Shown piece by piece: positions 1 through 9,652 of a DNA stretch of 64,000 nt. The DNA is from Trichostrongylus colubriformis (Eukaryota > Nematoda > Chromadorea > Rhabditida > Trichostrongylidae). The stretch covers positions 56,624,873 to 56,688,872 of the forward strand of contig OZ022257.1 in NCBI GenBank assembly GCA_963978905.1, in the 5' to 3' direction. Numbering within the stretch: position 1 is the first letter of the stretch; every line of letters starts with the position of its first letter. The translations under genes were made by a program, and so were the position numbers. Below the pieces are notes generated by a model. It saw only the letters and a list, made by a program, of their open reading frames with translations. It searched no databases and was not told the DNA's origin.

Positions 1-185
1 ATTTATTTGAGTATGAAGCAGTCTAAGAACAGTCAGGACGTGCGCTTCCTACGGACTTGCTTGGCAAGACATGGCATCTCATTACAACCAAAATGAATGA
101 GAAGTGATATGGATGGAACTGTTAGTGATAAGGAACCGTTTAAAAGGGGTTCAGCTGTGGTGTGCATCATTCCGAACGTTATTCT

Positions 186-188
186 CAG
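186..188 (+). promoter_or_regulatory. Probable spliced-leader (trans-splice) acceptor
   Basis: A TTCTCAG acceptor ends one base before the ATG at 190 that opens a signal-peptide-like sequence. No matching upstream donor or exon is evident. In nematodes such an acceptor just before the start codon usually receives a spliced leader. An unrecognised upstream exon cannot be excluded. Confidence 0.45.
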
Positions 189-189
189 G

Positions 190-1568
190 ATGATGCTGAT
201 ATTTGTGCTATGCTTGCTGGTGCACGCTCACGGCGACAACCGTAATCATCCACCGGCTCTTCCAGAACGAGTGGGAAGAGTTTCACTTCCTCAAGGCCCA
301 GTCAATGAACGTATGTCTTCACGTTTCCAAGAAGCATGCGATCACTAGTCGTGTTATCCCCATTGCAGGCGATCGACTGGACGAAATTGCAATGCTCGTA
401 TTCGGACACAATGTCAGCATGATACAGTATTTGTATTCAGTGACACGTACTGAAAAGGTAAGGATAACTGAAGCAAAACCAATGTGCAGTCGCATTGAGT
501 AGTGTGACTAATTGTCAGTCATACCGTGGCAAACCTGTGTTCCAAATATTCGAGCAGAGATATACATCGCGATCGAGAAGGAACTACAGACTCTTAATCA
601 ACAAAGTAAGCTCGAAAGGTTTCAGTGGCTCTAGTATTGGGTCACTTCTTTTTGAGATCATTCTGGTTTCAGGTTCACGAAGTCTTTTTGAATTTGGCAA
701 AGTCTAAATGGACCAGGTCACAGGCAAGGGAAACGTATGCAAATTCCTCCCTGTAATTCTCTAAAAGATATACCTCTGTTCAACTGACATTCTTTTGATT
801 TCAGCTTGATTGAAGAGTGGCTTAAGCTGAGCGAGCATTATCGAGATTTCTTGAGAGGAGATCACCCCGCCTTCGTCGTGATCGATTATATGGCGCGTGC
901 TTGGAACCAGAAGATAACTACCTTGGTTACTCCTAAACCAGGAAGAGAAGCTTCCACTCAGGCAGAGGGACCACGTGTGTTTTCGTGTTCCCGAGGAGGC
1001 CACGATGAGCTAGTGGTATTTTTCCATATTGCAGACGGTCGACTGGACGAAATTGCAATGCTCGTATACGGACACAATGTCAGCATGATACAGTATTTGT
1101 ATTCTGTGACACATACTGAAAAGGTAAGGATAACGAAAGCAAACCGAATGTGCAGTCGCATTGAATAGTCTGACTAATTGTCAGTCATACCGTGGCAAAC
1201 CTGTGTTCCAAATATTCGAGCAGAGATTTACATCGCGATCGAGAAGAATCTACAGACTCTTAATCAACAAAGTAAGCTCGAAAGGTTCCAGTGGCGCCAG
1301 TATTGGGTCACTTCTTTTTGAGATCTCTCTTGTTTCAGGTTCACGAAGTCTTTTTGAATTTGGCAAAGTCTAACTGGACCAGGTCACAGGCAAGAAAAAG
1401 GTATCTTTTCCCACCCTGTGAATCTTCTGAAGAAATACCTTTGTTTATTCACATTCTTTTGATTTCAGCATGATCAAGGAATGGCTGCAAGCGAGTGATG
1501 GTATCGACAAATATGCACACCCCGCATTCGTCGTAATGGATGATATGGCGCGTGCTCAAGCAAGATAG
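190..1568 (+). CDS. Secreted protein of unknown family with an internally duplicated five-exon block
   Basis: I infer nine exons: 190-310, 369-457, 519-605, 673-734, 805-974, 1035-1123, 1185-1271, 1339-1400 and 1469-1568 (TAG at 1566-1568). They sum to 867 nt, or 288 codons plus stop, and every junction keeps phase. The N-terminus MMLIFVLCLLVHAHG looks like a signal peptide. Exons 2-4 and 6-8 are pairwise homologous with identical lengths (89, 87 and 62 nt) and nearly identical sequence, for example FGHNVSMIQYLYSVT versus YGHNVSMIQYLYSVT. Exons 5 and 9 share HPAFVV and MARA. The protein therefore contains two repeats of about 130 residues. The intron 975-1034 is 60 nt and could also be read through in frame. 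I do not recognise the family, and the alternative is two adjacent paralogous genes or a partly decayed duplicate. Confidence 0.6.
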
Positions 1569-1673
1569 ATCATTCGAATGAAGATTCGATCATCTGTCAA
1601 TGGTTCTGAGTTCTGCCCGAATGACTTTAAACAATGATCAAAGTTGCCCATCTTGTATACAGTTAGCTGTAAG
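1569..1673. other. 3' flank of the duplicated secreted-protein gene
   Basis: No coding signal or canonical AATAAA was recognised in this short flank. A dispersed repeat begins at about 1674. Confidence 0.4.
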
Positions 1674-1890
1674 GCGAATGGCGAACAAACGAACAGGCCA
1701 GGTCGGCAGGATACCTACCGACTTTGTTAAACGCGCTCTCTTCAACAGTGGTCGAATACCAAGCGGAGATTACAGATAATTCAGCGGGAAAAGTCACAGG
1801 GAGCGCGCGGCTGCGTCACGGTTTCCATTGATCCCCATTTGCCGTTACTGTTGTCTGCCTGTGCACCCGTGTAAGAGAGAGAGAACATGC
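1674..1890 (+). repeat. Dispersed repeat, copy 1 (inverted partner at 18,049-18,253)
   Basis: This stretch aligns along most of its length with the reverse complement of 18,049-18,253. Shared blocks include GCGAACAAACGAACAG, AGTGGTCGA-TACCA-GCGGA and GCGGCTGCGTCACGGTTTCC, and both ends carry a GAGAG/AAAGAGCATGC-type boundary. By eye about three quarters of the bases match. No ORF is conserved between the copies, so this is probably an old non-autonomous element or segmental copy. Confidence 0.7.
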
Positions 1891-2045
1891 GATCAGGAAA
1901 GATTGCGGTGTAGCACTTTCTCAGGTAATTTTCAGAGTTCGCGATTCAGGGTGCAGGCGAATAGGATATGTATCGATTAGGTGAATGCTACGCCTGATTA
2001 GCGTCAATCGGGAGCTCTGAACGATGCGGTTTGCGACCCTGATGT

Positions 2046-2327
2046 TTGCAATGCCGTACCCTCGCTAGCGGAGTCACGAAGTTACAGAATCGCAAAATCG
2101 CGAAGTTTAACAAGGACCTGATGAGTAGTGCTGGAATGGACATGCAACACTCCGTTCGCAATATGCAGCGAACGATGGACCCGCAGTCGCCCATCTTTGG
2201 CGGAAGCCTGAAACTGCTGCGCTCCGTAACTTCCTCCGCATGCACTGCGTGCACGTCTCTAGACCACCTATTCTCATTCGAGCGACTCATATGTTACATG
2301 ATATTGAGGCCTGTTTTTTGGTACTAG
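2046..2327 (+). CDS. Candidate exon or ORF, unknown product
   Basis: An open frame of 93 codons has a GC-rich third-position pattern in its middle part, for example the stretch QSPIFGGSLKLLRSV. There is no clear acceptor, donor or signal peptide. The opposite strand is also open over 1988-2290 (100 codons, SNENRWSRDVHAVHAEEV and onward). One of the two may be a real exon, and sequence alone does not say which. I recognise no family. Confidence 0.25.
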   Translation: MQCRTLASGVTKLQNRKIAKFNKDLMSSAGMDMQHSVRNMQRTMDPQSPIFGGSLKLLRSVTSSACTACTSLDHLFSFERLICYMILRPVFWY

Positions 2328-2837
2328 TTGATGCTACTTAGGTTATCCTATTCTACTTTATATCACCTTGACGGGCGCACATCGCTGAGAAGTGCACAAT
2401 ACCAAGCAAAGTAGTCTGCGTCCATAGCGGCGTCTTCGTCATCTAGGCAAACATTCACCATTTTTAGAAGCTCGAGGTTCAAGAATCGGGCGATCAGGCG
2501 ATCAGGTGATTGAGCGATCGATTTTTTCCTATGAACTTCACTCAGTACTCATTACAACATCACGTCAAACACAATTTCGTAAATCTCGCTCTCGAAAAGC
2601 GGAGTGATGGTCCACTACCCATGCCCCATCCTCTAAGGAAAAAAATGACAATTTCCGTCGATAGGTCGGACTGCTATGAAATTCCCGCCTGCGCAGCTTG
2701 ACTTATCCTCTGGAGTGGTCTACTGCCTATTACACGTCTCTCTGCATAAAACCGATGAATTTGATCAATACTAATTGACGATAATTGATTATTTATGAGA
2801 ATTTTGCGATAGCAATAAGATAGCAATGCAATAGCAC
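2328..2837. other. No gene recognised; short GATCA-rich patch
   Basis: Apart from four closely spaced GATCA/GATTGA/GATCG motifs at about 2490-2522, I see no coding exon or repeat boundary here. Confidence 0.4.
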
Positions 2838-2903
2838 CGCACCACTCTACCTCGCTGCCGGTGAACACAGCCACGCCCTACAGCTGAGAGTATGGAGCGA
2901 CTT
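2838..2903 (+). mobile_element. Partial copy of the TAA-flanked MITE family (right half)
   Basis: The stretch GGTGAACACAGCCACGCC followed by AGAGTATGGAGCGACTTA matches the right half of the MITEs at 3419-3546 and 4606-4733. The left terminus is not recognisable, so this is a truncated or decayed copy. Confidence 0.5.
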
Positions 2904-3174
2904 ACACTTTTCAAGAGCTACGCGTCCAGTGCCTCCTTCGGGCTCCAGGGATATCCTTGTCATTGTATGTTTTACAGAAATACGATGTCAAGGTTTTAAT
3001 TCAGCTCGCTTCATTATACATCAAAATGATTGCTCGTTTTGCGCGCGTTAAATCGATGTCCAATTGGGATGGTTCTAAATGTGGGAGCAGTCTAATCGAT
3101 GAAAGAGAAAAAGATATTCCCGACTCATCAGTCTTGAAGCTGTTTCCGCTACTGAAGTGAGCTATTTTTTACCG

Positions 3175-3306
3175 AACATCTCGTTTCAAGAACCGCTGCA
3201 ATAGCGGCCGTAGCTCAATGTTGACTGCAACATAAGGAGAAACATCTCGTTTCAAGAACCGCCGTAATAGCGGCCGTAGCTCAACGTTGACTGCAACATA
3301 AGGAGA
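3175..3306 (+). repeat. Two-copy 66-bp tandem duplication
   Basis: Units 3175-3240 and 3241-3306 begin AACATCTCGTTTCAAGAACC and differ at only about four positions. They lie between a coding-poor stretch and a MITE. The near identity suggests a recent duplication. Confidence 0.9.
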
Positions 3307-3418
3307 AGAGTGCATTTTTGAATTTTTTTAGTCAGATTTATGCCTTTTTCTTTCAATCCATGTACAATCCGTGCTTTCCTGCTCTATGGTATGTACCGTT
3401 ACCTTCAGAAGCAGTTGA

Positions 3419-3546
3419 GACCACGTTCATACTTCGCGGTGCCGCGACAGGGCATTGCTTCGTATCTCTGCGTCTGCGCCTGCGCCACCCTGTCTTGCCG
3501 CCTGTGAACACAGCCACGTCCTGCCGGCTCAAAGTATGAATTCGCC
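3419..3546 (+). mobile_element. TAA-flanked MITE family copy (PIF/Harbinger-like), intact ends
   Basis: The termini are inverted: CCACGTTCATACTTCGC on the left and CAAAGTATGAATTCGCC on the right. The inside is GC-rich and resembles 4606-4733 (CTCTGCGTCT-CGCC, GCAGCCACG). The copy at 18,282-18,411 has the best ends and a TAA target duplication, which defines the family. No coding capacity is present. Confidence 0.6.
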
Positions 3547-4222
3547 TTACGCTACGGTAGGGATAACGGGAATTTTCTCCCTCTTTCCGCCGCATTCCTG
3601 CGCTTTTGCTAACGGCGGCGAAGTGAGGAGGCAGTCAGGGAATTTCAGAAATGTCAAATCCTCACCACTTTCGGAAATCACTTCCGTTTTCTCTTTCGTT
3701 CTTCGGATTGCTTCCTTCAAATTACTCTACCAAACGATATGTATGAGATTATTTAGCATCTGGAGAAAAGGCTTGATATCAGTGTCTGCATTCTCGAGAT
3801 TTGATATCGGACCCATCGTGAATGGGCACCACGATCTTCGCCTCCCATCCTTCCGAGTGTGCACCAGAGAACAGGATTTCGAACCTCAGCGTGCGAAGGG
3901 CTTTCTGCGTGAGAAGGGCTCCACATATAGTTGGGCCGCGGAGTCCTGCGCTTTATCCTCCCTCTCCAGGACCCAACTACGTTCGACGCCGCGCAGCTCG
4001 CACTCCGTGCCTTTCACAATATGATAGCTATCGTAGCGATATGCAGCTCCTTTTTTTGCCAGCTTCTGAGGTGTAAACAATATACAGCAGCTCGGAAATA
4101 CTTTATTGTTTTCTGATGGACAATAATATATCATCAGGATCAGGCGCTCACCGAAGAAACCTGGATGTGAAGCCGTTTCGTGGGTTTGAGGCGTGAAAGA
4201 GAGTATCATGTCATCCTTACAG
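3547..4222. other. No gene assigned
   Basis: Long overlapping open frames exist on both strands (+3455-4024 and -3886-4374), but they run into the adjacent MITE and lack consistent splice signals. I do not call a gene here. Confidence 0.35.
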
Positions 4223-4324
4223 TATGCACGCTGTCTCCATCCCGCTCTCATCCAACAACTTTTTGGAGGTAGAAAATTGAATGGTTTGGAGATATCTACT
4301 CTGAAATTTTCGGAGGAAGAGTTC
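4223..4324 (+). CDS. Internal exon of an unidentified gene
   Basis: A CCTTACAG acceptor ends at 4222 and a GTAAGT donor begins at 4325. The 102-nt exon is exactly 34 codons, phase 0 to 0, and reads YARCLHPALIQQLFGG then EISTLKFSEEEF. Strong splice sites at both ends and codon-like composition support a real exon. Flanking exons were not found with confidence, and no family was recognised. Confidence 0.45.
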
Positions 4325-4605
4325 GTAAGTCCAAAGCGGCAAGCTTCGTCGATACAGCATTTGGCCCTGTACACTGCTCACATGGAACTATCAGATGAAA
4401 TATTCCAAAGTACTATACCATCTAATCGCAAAATCATTTTTGTGGCACTGGTGCGCGAAACGGTTTACTGCATAATCTTGCACACGACGTGTTCTCCTCG
4501 TATGAAAATCAGCATACAGTCGACAGGCATCACCGACATTTTTTTTATGACTTACGGTAGTGTTTGGTTTACCGAAATACCTGTAATCACATATTTGTAG
4601 AATGA

Positions 4606-4733
4606 GGCCGCGTCCATACTTCGCGATGCCGGCAATAGGGCGGCTTCCTGTCTCTGCGTCTCCGCCCGTGTCACTATGCATCGCTGGCTGCGAATGCAGC
4701 CACGCCCTGCCTGTGCAAAGCGTGAACTCGGAC
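4606..4733 (+). mobile_element. TAA-flanked MITE family copy
   Basis: The left end is GGCCGCGTCCATACTTCGCG and the right end GTGCAAAGCGTGAACTCGG, inverted with decay. The internal sequence aligns with 3419-3546. The right flank is TAA and the left flank TGA, compatible with a mutated 3-bp target duplication. Confidence 0.6.
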
Positions 4734-5282
4734 TAAAGTAGGTAGCGCGTAATTGAAGGCCTCGATTCCAATTTCACAAACTTATTCGGGAGCTACATCC
4801 GTACATACGTTGATGTGTTGTAGGCATGCTCACAAAAATCGGTCCCACCGATTACGCTCAATATATGACATAGAACATGACAACGCTTCGAGACACTATT
4901 ACGTAAGGCGTTCCTAGCTACATAGCAGGCATCGCGCCGCATACCCACAACGCGGTGCAACATCCTCTTCTACTACATATGCGCTTCTCACAGATCAAGT
5001 AGACCTGCCACAGACACTTCCAATAAGATGTACTGTTCCTTAGTGGAGAAGAGAGGTGTGAAAAGGCTTTCCATGCTAGGTGGGGTAAATGGAATAGGTA
5101 TGATGTGTAATAACGTACAACGTGTGCAGAAGCATTTATCTTCACGCTCAAGTGTTAGGGTAAACGGTTCTGTACTGCATATAGTCTTGGTGAGCATCTC
5201 AAGCGCCGCAATGAACGACAAAACCTGTATTTCCAGAGGCTCTCTTGTCTATGAAGATCTGATTTTCCCATAGAAGTAGTTG
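4734..5282. other. No gene assigned
   Basis: Open frames on both strands (+5028-5273 and -4988-5221) overlap without clear exon borders. They may be the 3' flank of the minus-strand gene that ends at 5283. Confidence 0.3.
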
Positions 5283-5431
5283 TTACAACTTCATAACACA
5301 CTTCAGAAATTCTGTGTCCAGCTCATCGTCATTTTCTTCACCGCTAAAAAGGAATTCGATGGTATGTCATTTTCTATAAACGCAGAGTTCCTGAAACAAA
5401 TAAGGCTTCGAGATCTCCAAGACTATTGAAT
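5283..5431 (-). CDS. 3'-terminal exons of an unidentified minus-strand gene
   Basis: On the minus strand a CCTTTTTAG acceptor precedes an exon (5343 down to 5283) ending in an acidic tail, GEENDDELDTEFLKCVMKL and TAA. Upstream, an ATCATTTACAG acceptor opens an exon (5431 down to about 5382) reading FNSLGDLEALFVSGTL. The intervening intron is only about 40 nt, and the phases I can propose do not join cleanly, so the junction or one exon is misjudged. The acidic C-terminus and strong acceptors still argue for a real gene end. The family is unknown, and upstream exons would lie in the repeat-rich DNA above 5500. Confidence 0.4.
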
Positions 5432-5867
5432 CTGTAAATGATAAAATTTCATTAATCACGTTACTTGCTGAGAAATACTCCACTTTGCATAATTCATTAA
5501 TTTCGCATACATACTGTTTTCACACCGTTGATTAACTACAAATTGGCCGGGTGTTTTTTACCTGGCTGACGGGACGACTATGGGACGACTTCAGCTACCT
5601 GGTCTGCATCTCTGTCCGGCTGGCGAAAGTACACACGAAAAAGCGAAAACGGCCCAGCCTCAGCTCAGGCAGGAGGAAGCGGTGTTCTCCGTTGAGTTAG
5701 CTCTTTAGAGAGGGCACATTCGGAAGAGAAAGATCGCTGCGTGGGAATTTTAAATTGAGTCCAAGATCCCTAAAGCGGTAGGGCGTTTCCTGAAGCGAAG
5801 AGAATACGATGAAATCTAGGTTGAAGGCACCGTAATGGGTATGGAAAAAGTGGAAACCGGTAGGGCA

Positions 5868-6033
5868 TGTCTCGGAAAACAAATATTCCACTTCAGATGA
5901 CATGAAGTGTGGCGAAACTCACATCGGAAAAGTGCGGTTTGGGGTCTCATCACGATCCCGCAGCGCTGCGAGTCGTGCTGCCTCGCGTCCGCCGGTGGAG
6001 TAGTCTTTATCACTGGACAACGTTTGCGTTCGG
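5868..6033 (+). repeat. Dispersed repeat, copy 1 (homologous to 9490-9652)
   Basis: Shared blocks with 9490-9652 include GAAAACAAA, TGTGGCGAAA, GAAAAG-GCGG-TTGGG and ATCCCGCAGC/CTCCCGCAGC, then a GTGGAGT-GTC motif and GGACAACGTT. Both copies have the same orientation, and similarity may extend a little upstream. The minus strand of both has an open frame sharing the pattern FRHTS-(x2)-LKW, so a decayed coding element is possible. Ends and target duplication are not visible. Confidence 0.65.
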
Positions 6034-6762
6034 ATGATTCGATGTGTTGGATCATGCCAAACACGTTTATCGTGGAAGATGCGTTGCAGGTGCGTCGTGG
6101 CAGTCGCGCTCATCGCAATTACGTCGCCCATTATGGATTCAGCTTCAGTGTTGTACATTCTTCTGTGATACCTGTTTCCATGCCTTGCGAGCGTACGGTG
6201 GCGGCTCAAGCAACATGAATACAATCAACTGATGAGGATATCACGCGGGTAAATGGTGCACATCTACATCACGTCCAAGAAAAATGAATGTATGCGGAAA
6301 GAATTCGAGTCCCATAGTCGCAGCTAAATGTTCCATTAACTCGTGGACCAATCAGTCGTCAAACTGTGATTTATTAGCCACATTCCAAGCAACATGGTCA
6401 AATGTAAGAAAAAATTGCTCAGAGCAAGCTCCCGTCATCGAGTTAGCCACCTAACCTGCCGTGCATAGAGGCTGAATTTATGCGCGATGATTGCAGTGAT
6501 CGCTTACTTATAAGTCGATCTTTCGTCATTTGTCTTAACTTACTGTCCCATACGAGTTATCATCCAGAATCGATTGTGATCAAGGGCCCATCATCACTTA
6601 AGCTGGATGCCCGGATTCTAGGATGCGGTGCTGCTCTCGCTGCGACAAGCCCTGCGTGTCCTGCGCCATTGGACATCCCCAATATGCTGAGGCAGACCTA
6701 AGAGAATATACCATGTCATCATCATTTATGCTCATCATGCTGAATATATCATTTATGCTTAA
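6034..6762. other. No gene assigned
   Basis: No exon with paired splice sites was recognised. The stretch ends at a TTAA-flanked MITE. Confidence 0.35.
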
Positions 6763-7187
6763 AGGAATCGTCCACGGAAAATGAGTTTTTGTGTTACCCA
6801 TATATTTACGTTGTATTTGCTTAATCTTGGCCTCATGCAAAATTTCACGCGAAAAAATGCGAATCTGGGTGAGATACAGTACCACAATGTGCGGTCCCAG
6901 TGGGCGGAGCCTCCGTATAAAAGCCTCGTCCCGTCTTCCGCCGCCGTTGGGAACGGAGAGTGGGACTGTTTACGTAACCTTCTGCTCCTACAATGCGTCT
7001 CCGACCACGGCGAACGCGGTACGAGGCTTTTACAAGGAGGCCCCGCCTACTGGGACCAGACTTTGTGGTGCTGCATCTCAGCCAGATTCACATTTTTTCG
7101 CGTGAACATTTGCATGAGGCCAACATTAGGCAAATACAACATAAATATATGGGTAACACAAAAACTCATTTTCCGTGGACGATTCCT
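6763..7187. mobile_element. TTAA-flanked MITE with about 170-bp inverted arms
   Basis: TTAA occurs at 6759-6762 and 7188-7191. The left arm begins AGGAATCGTCCACGGAAAAT and the right arm is its inverted copy. The arms stay highly similar for about 170 bp, through GGTCCCAGT-GGCGG-GCCTCC to AAAAGCCTCGT. The centre is about 85 bp and the whole element 425 bp, with no transposase. TTAA target duplications are typical of piggyBac. The match extends three bases beyond TTAA on each side, so the exact terminus is uncertain and the family assignment is tentative. A diverged second copy lies at 20,834-21,183. Confidence 0.8.
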
Positions 7188-7544
7188 TTAAGCAGCTATA
7201 CCCTATATATTAGCTCAGCCTAAGTAGTATACCCAGTGGCAAAATTGCGTCATTGGTGAAACACATTGAATGGAAAAGTTTTTTCCCTGGGAAACGTCGA
7301 AGAAGTGTTGCACCTTCCCTCCACATTGTCGCATTGGTACGGACATTGTAGGGCTTAGTTCAGCACTGATTTTACCCAGACGTACATACATTGGCCTGCA
7401 TTCAATGTCATGCAATACAAATATAATAGTTTTTAGTTTTCCAAAATAAACCTGTCTCCTAATACCTATTTTGAGAACATTTGCGCTGTTTACGTATATG
7501 AACAAGGTCACACCGAGCCATGTCGAAAAGACTTTAGGCTGCAG

Positions 7545-8092
7545 ATATTCCAGATGAGATTTATCTTGAGAAAGCTACCCAGCATCTGAATGCAAGGGGT
7601 ATTACTTCTCTTTAGAATATTTGATCAAATGCTCCACCTGCCTCCCACGCTTACCATGGGCAAATCAATCAGATGAAAAGAAATGAGTCATGGCATCAGC
7701 AATTGGTACGGAACCCGCTTGCACATAAAAGGATCATGAAAGTGTTACTCGTTGCGAACTTCGCCCGGATTAGATCTAATCAATCCGTGATTGCAGGTAG
7801 GATCGTGACCAACGACCAATCTGCTCCCCCAAGTAGATAAGCCCATTATCTTCTTATCATCGCAAGGCGTACCTCCAGGCTAATTTAGTGGCTTGATTTA
7901 TGCTCTTATTGCTTATAAAGTAGGCTTCAAATGATAAAAATTATTAGTTGGCAATCTGATCAAAAAAATCCAGAACTTATTTTCGCAGAGTTATGGCACT
8001 CTGAGCCCGCCCCGGAGGTTGCCACCCACATTTTGTCTGAGAATGACACAGGATCGTTCGATGAATTCTCGATGTTCCCAGGCTCACACTAA
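7545..8092 (+). CDS. Last two exons of an unidentified plus-strand gene
   Basis: Exon 7545-7598 follows a GGCTGCAG acceptor and reads IPDEIYLEKATQHLNAR, with a GTATTA donor at 7599. Exon 7989-8092 follows ATTTTCGCAG and reads LWHSEPAPEVATHILS, then ENDTGSFDEF and FPGSH, with TAA at 8090-8092. The phase-1 junction joins both frames exactly and makes a Glu codon. The intron is 390 nt. Upstream exons were not found because a MITE lies just before at 6763-7187. I recognise no family. The protein end is hydrophilic and acidic, and an AATAAA lies 92 bp past the stop. Confidence 0.6.
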
Positions 8093-8183
8093 AACACCAA
8101 CGATGCTACAGAAGTTTGAAAGCCTTGTGTTACACACATGCACCATGGTTCTTATAGATCACCCGAAAAATGTGTGTATTGAT

Positions 8184-8189
8184 AATAAA
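8184..8189 (+). terminator. Candidate poly(A) signal AATAAA
   Basis: A perfect AATAAA lies 92 bp after the stop codon at 8090-8092 of the preceding plus-strand gene, at a normal distance for a nematode 3' UTR. Confidence 0.5.
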
Positions 8190-8257
8190 TTCCTTGCGAA
8201 TTTTCTGGATATAATGAGACTCATTAGCTTGTTACTCTTCAGCGACAGCCATTTTTA

Positions 8258-8449
8258 GTGGATCCTCGTCGATTTGTTTTTTTTTTGCCTAAAGGGCCTG
8301 GTGCAGTAAGTGATTCTTCTAGTGAGAGCTGCACCTGTTATTCCACAGACGAATCCACTGGAACGCTTCTAATATGTAGCTCGGATCTCATTGAGGACAC
8401 CATCGAGTTGGAGAAGGATTTTCCAACGATTTCGGTAGTTTGGGTATAG
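8258..8449 (+). CDS. Candidate exon or ORF, unknown product
   Basis: A CATTTTTAG acceptor at about 8252-8260 and a poly-T tract precede an open frame reading GPGAVSDSSSESCTC and then IEDTIELEKDFPTISVVWV, ending in TAG. The Ser-rich then acidic composition looks codon-like, but a GTAAGT just after GPGA suggests alternative exon borders. It lies immediately downstream of the gene ending at 8092 and could be a separate gene or noise. Confidence 0.25.
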   Translation: MDPRRFVFFLPKGPGAVSDSSSESCTCYSTDESTGTLLICSSDLIEDTIELEKDFPTISVVWV

Positions 8450-8594
8450 CCCGCTATTACCTTACCATACTCGGAGATGCTCTGAATGAAAGGAGATAAC
8501 CCCGTGTTCGACTGGACTTTGGAAGGAAGTGAAATCTAGAACGAAACAGAGCTTAGTGCTAGAGAAATATAGAAGCCAAGCAAACCCGGCCCGC

Positions 8595-8772
8595 TCACAG
8601 ACTACACATAAAACCGTTTAATGTTGAGCTTTTCATATTGGGAAGTAAGGACGTGTAGGCATCAATGCGCATTTTTCGACCCATTCCTTGTTCACGTCGT
8701 AACCTTATAGCAACGCGTGGCTCATAGGCTTTGCTGTCGAGACGCATGGTATTCGAGTGGACGGGTTCTGTG
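8595..8772 (-). CDS. 3'-terminal exon of an unidentified minus-strand gene
   Basis: On the minus strand a TTTTCTGTCACACAG acceptor opens an exon running from 8772 down to the TGA at 8597-8595. It encodes 58 residues with a basic middle (RVAIRLRREQGMGRKMRI) and the tail MKSSTLNGFMCSL. Incoming phase is 1. The frame stays open further upstream to 8846, which leaves the border uncertain. No family was recognised, and no further exons of this gene were identified upstream. Confidence 0.4.
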
Positions 8773-9489
8773 CTGTGTGACAGAAAACTTTGGAGACACA
8801 AGCTTTGGAGAAACTCCGTGAACCTCGTCCATCTCATTTTTGTCAAATGGAGAACTCGTTCATTCTCGTCATTTTGTCGCAGATCAAGTAAAATGACTTC
8901 ATTTCTCGTACTTTTGAGTATTCTTCACTAAGTTCATTCGCGATGTAACACTCAATACTGATATTGTTATATTACAAAGCCACATCGTCATTACTGTGAC
9001 CATGATTGTTGCCTGCGAGGGGAGTGGACATGGTGATACATCATTCGAAGTTAACGACATAAGAAAATCGCGAAGTGATCGCTCTCATGCCATGTGGCAA
9101 TAGGAGGGCAATGTATAGACTTAAGCTGAGTCACTCAGTCTGAAGCGACCTTGGTTTCGGGATATGGGTTAAATCATTTTTAAACAGTACAAGCTCAACT
9201 GGCAAATTCTCTATTCTGTGGTCGAAACTAAGGCAAAATAGGAGTAAACTACTAACGCACAAAATTTGTTGGTAACAGCACGTTGTTGGCAAAGTTTATT
9301 GGCAAACGTTTCGTCGGATTCGCTCTCGTGGGAGCCTATAAGGGAGGAAGCCAGTTATGATATCCTACAAAATATCCAGAGACACCTTTCTAGGACTGCC
9401 AACGTCATCTTAGAACAACATTGATGGGAAACCCCACCGTACCTCAAAGGCAGTCGGAAGGGTAGGGAGAAAATGGAGCTACGAATACA
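8773..9489. other. No gene assigned
   Basis: I see no exon with convincing paired splice sites. Upstream exons of the minus-strand gene ending at 8595 may be hidden here. Confidence 0.3.
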
Positions 9490-9652
9490 TGTTTTCTGAA
9501 AACAAACCTCCATTTCAGGAGAGGTGATGTGTGGCGAAATGCGCACTGAAAAGCGCGGCTTGGGATTTTGTCACTCTCCCGCAGCACTGTGGTCGTACTG
9601 TCATTCACCGCAGGTGGAGTCGTCAGCAATGGCAGGACAACGTTCGCGGGTG
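9490..9652 (+). repeat. Dispersed repeat, copy 2 (homologous to 5868-6033)
   Basis: This is the second copy of the unit described at 5868-6033, in the same orientation, 3.6 kb away. The minus-strand frame reads FRHTSPLLKWRF, against FRHTSCHLKWNI in copy 1. Confidence 0.65.

Noticed and set aside
3455..4024. 189-codon open frame
   Set aside because: It begins inside a MITE, overlaps an equally long antisense frame and shows no splice or domain support.
5697..6224. Overlapping frames on both strands around 5.7-6.2 kb
   Set aside because: They coincide with the dispersed repeat shared with 9490-9652; any coding capacity is probably a relic.
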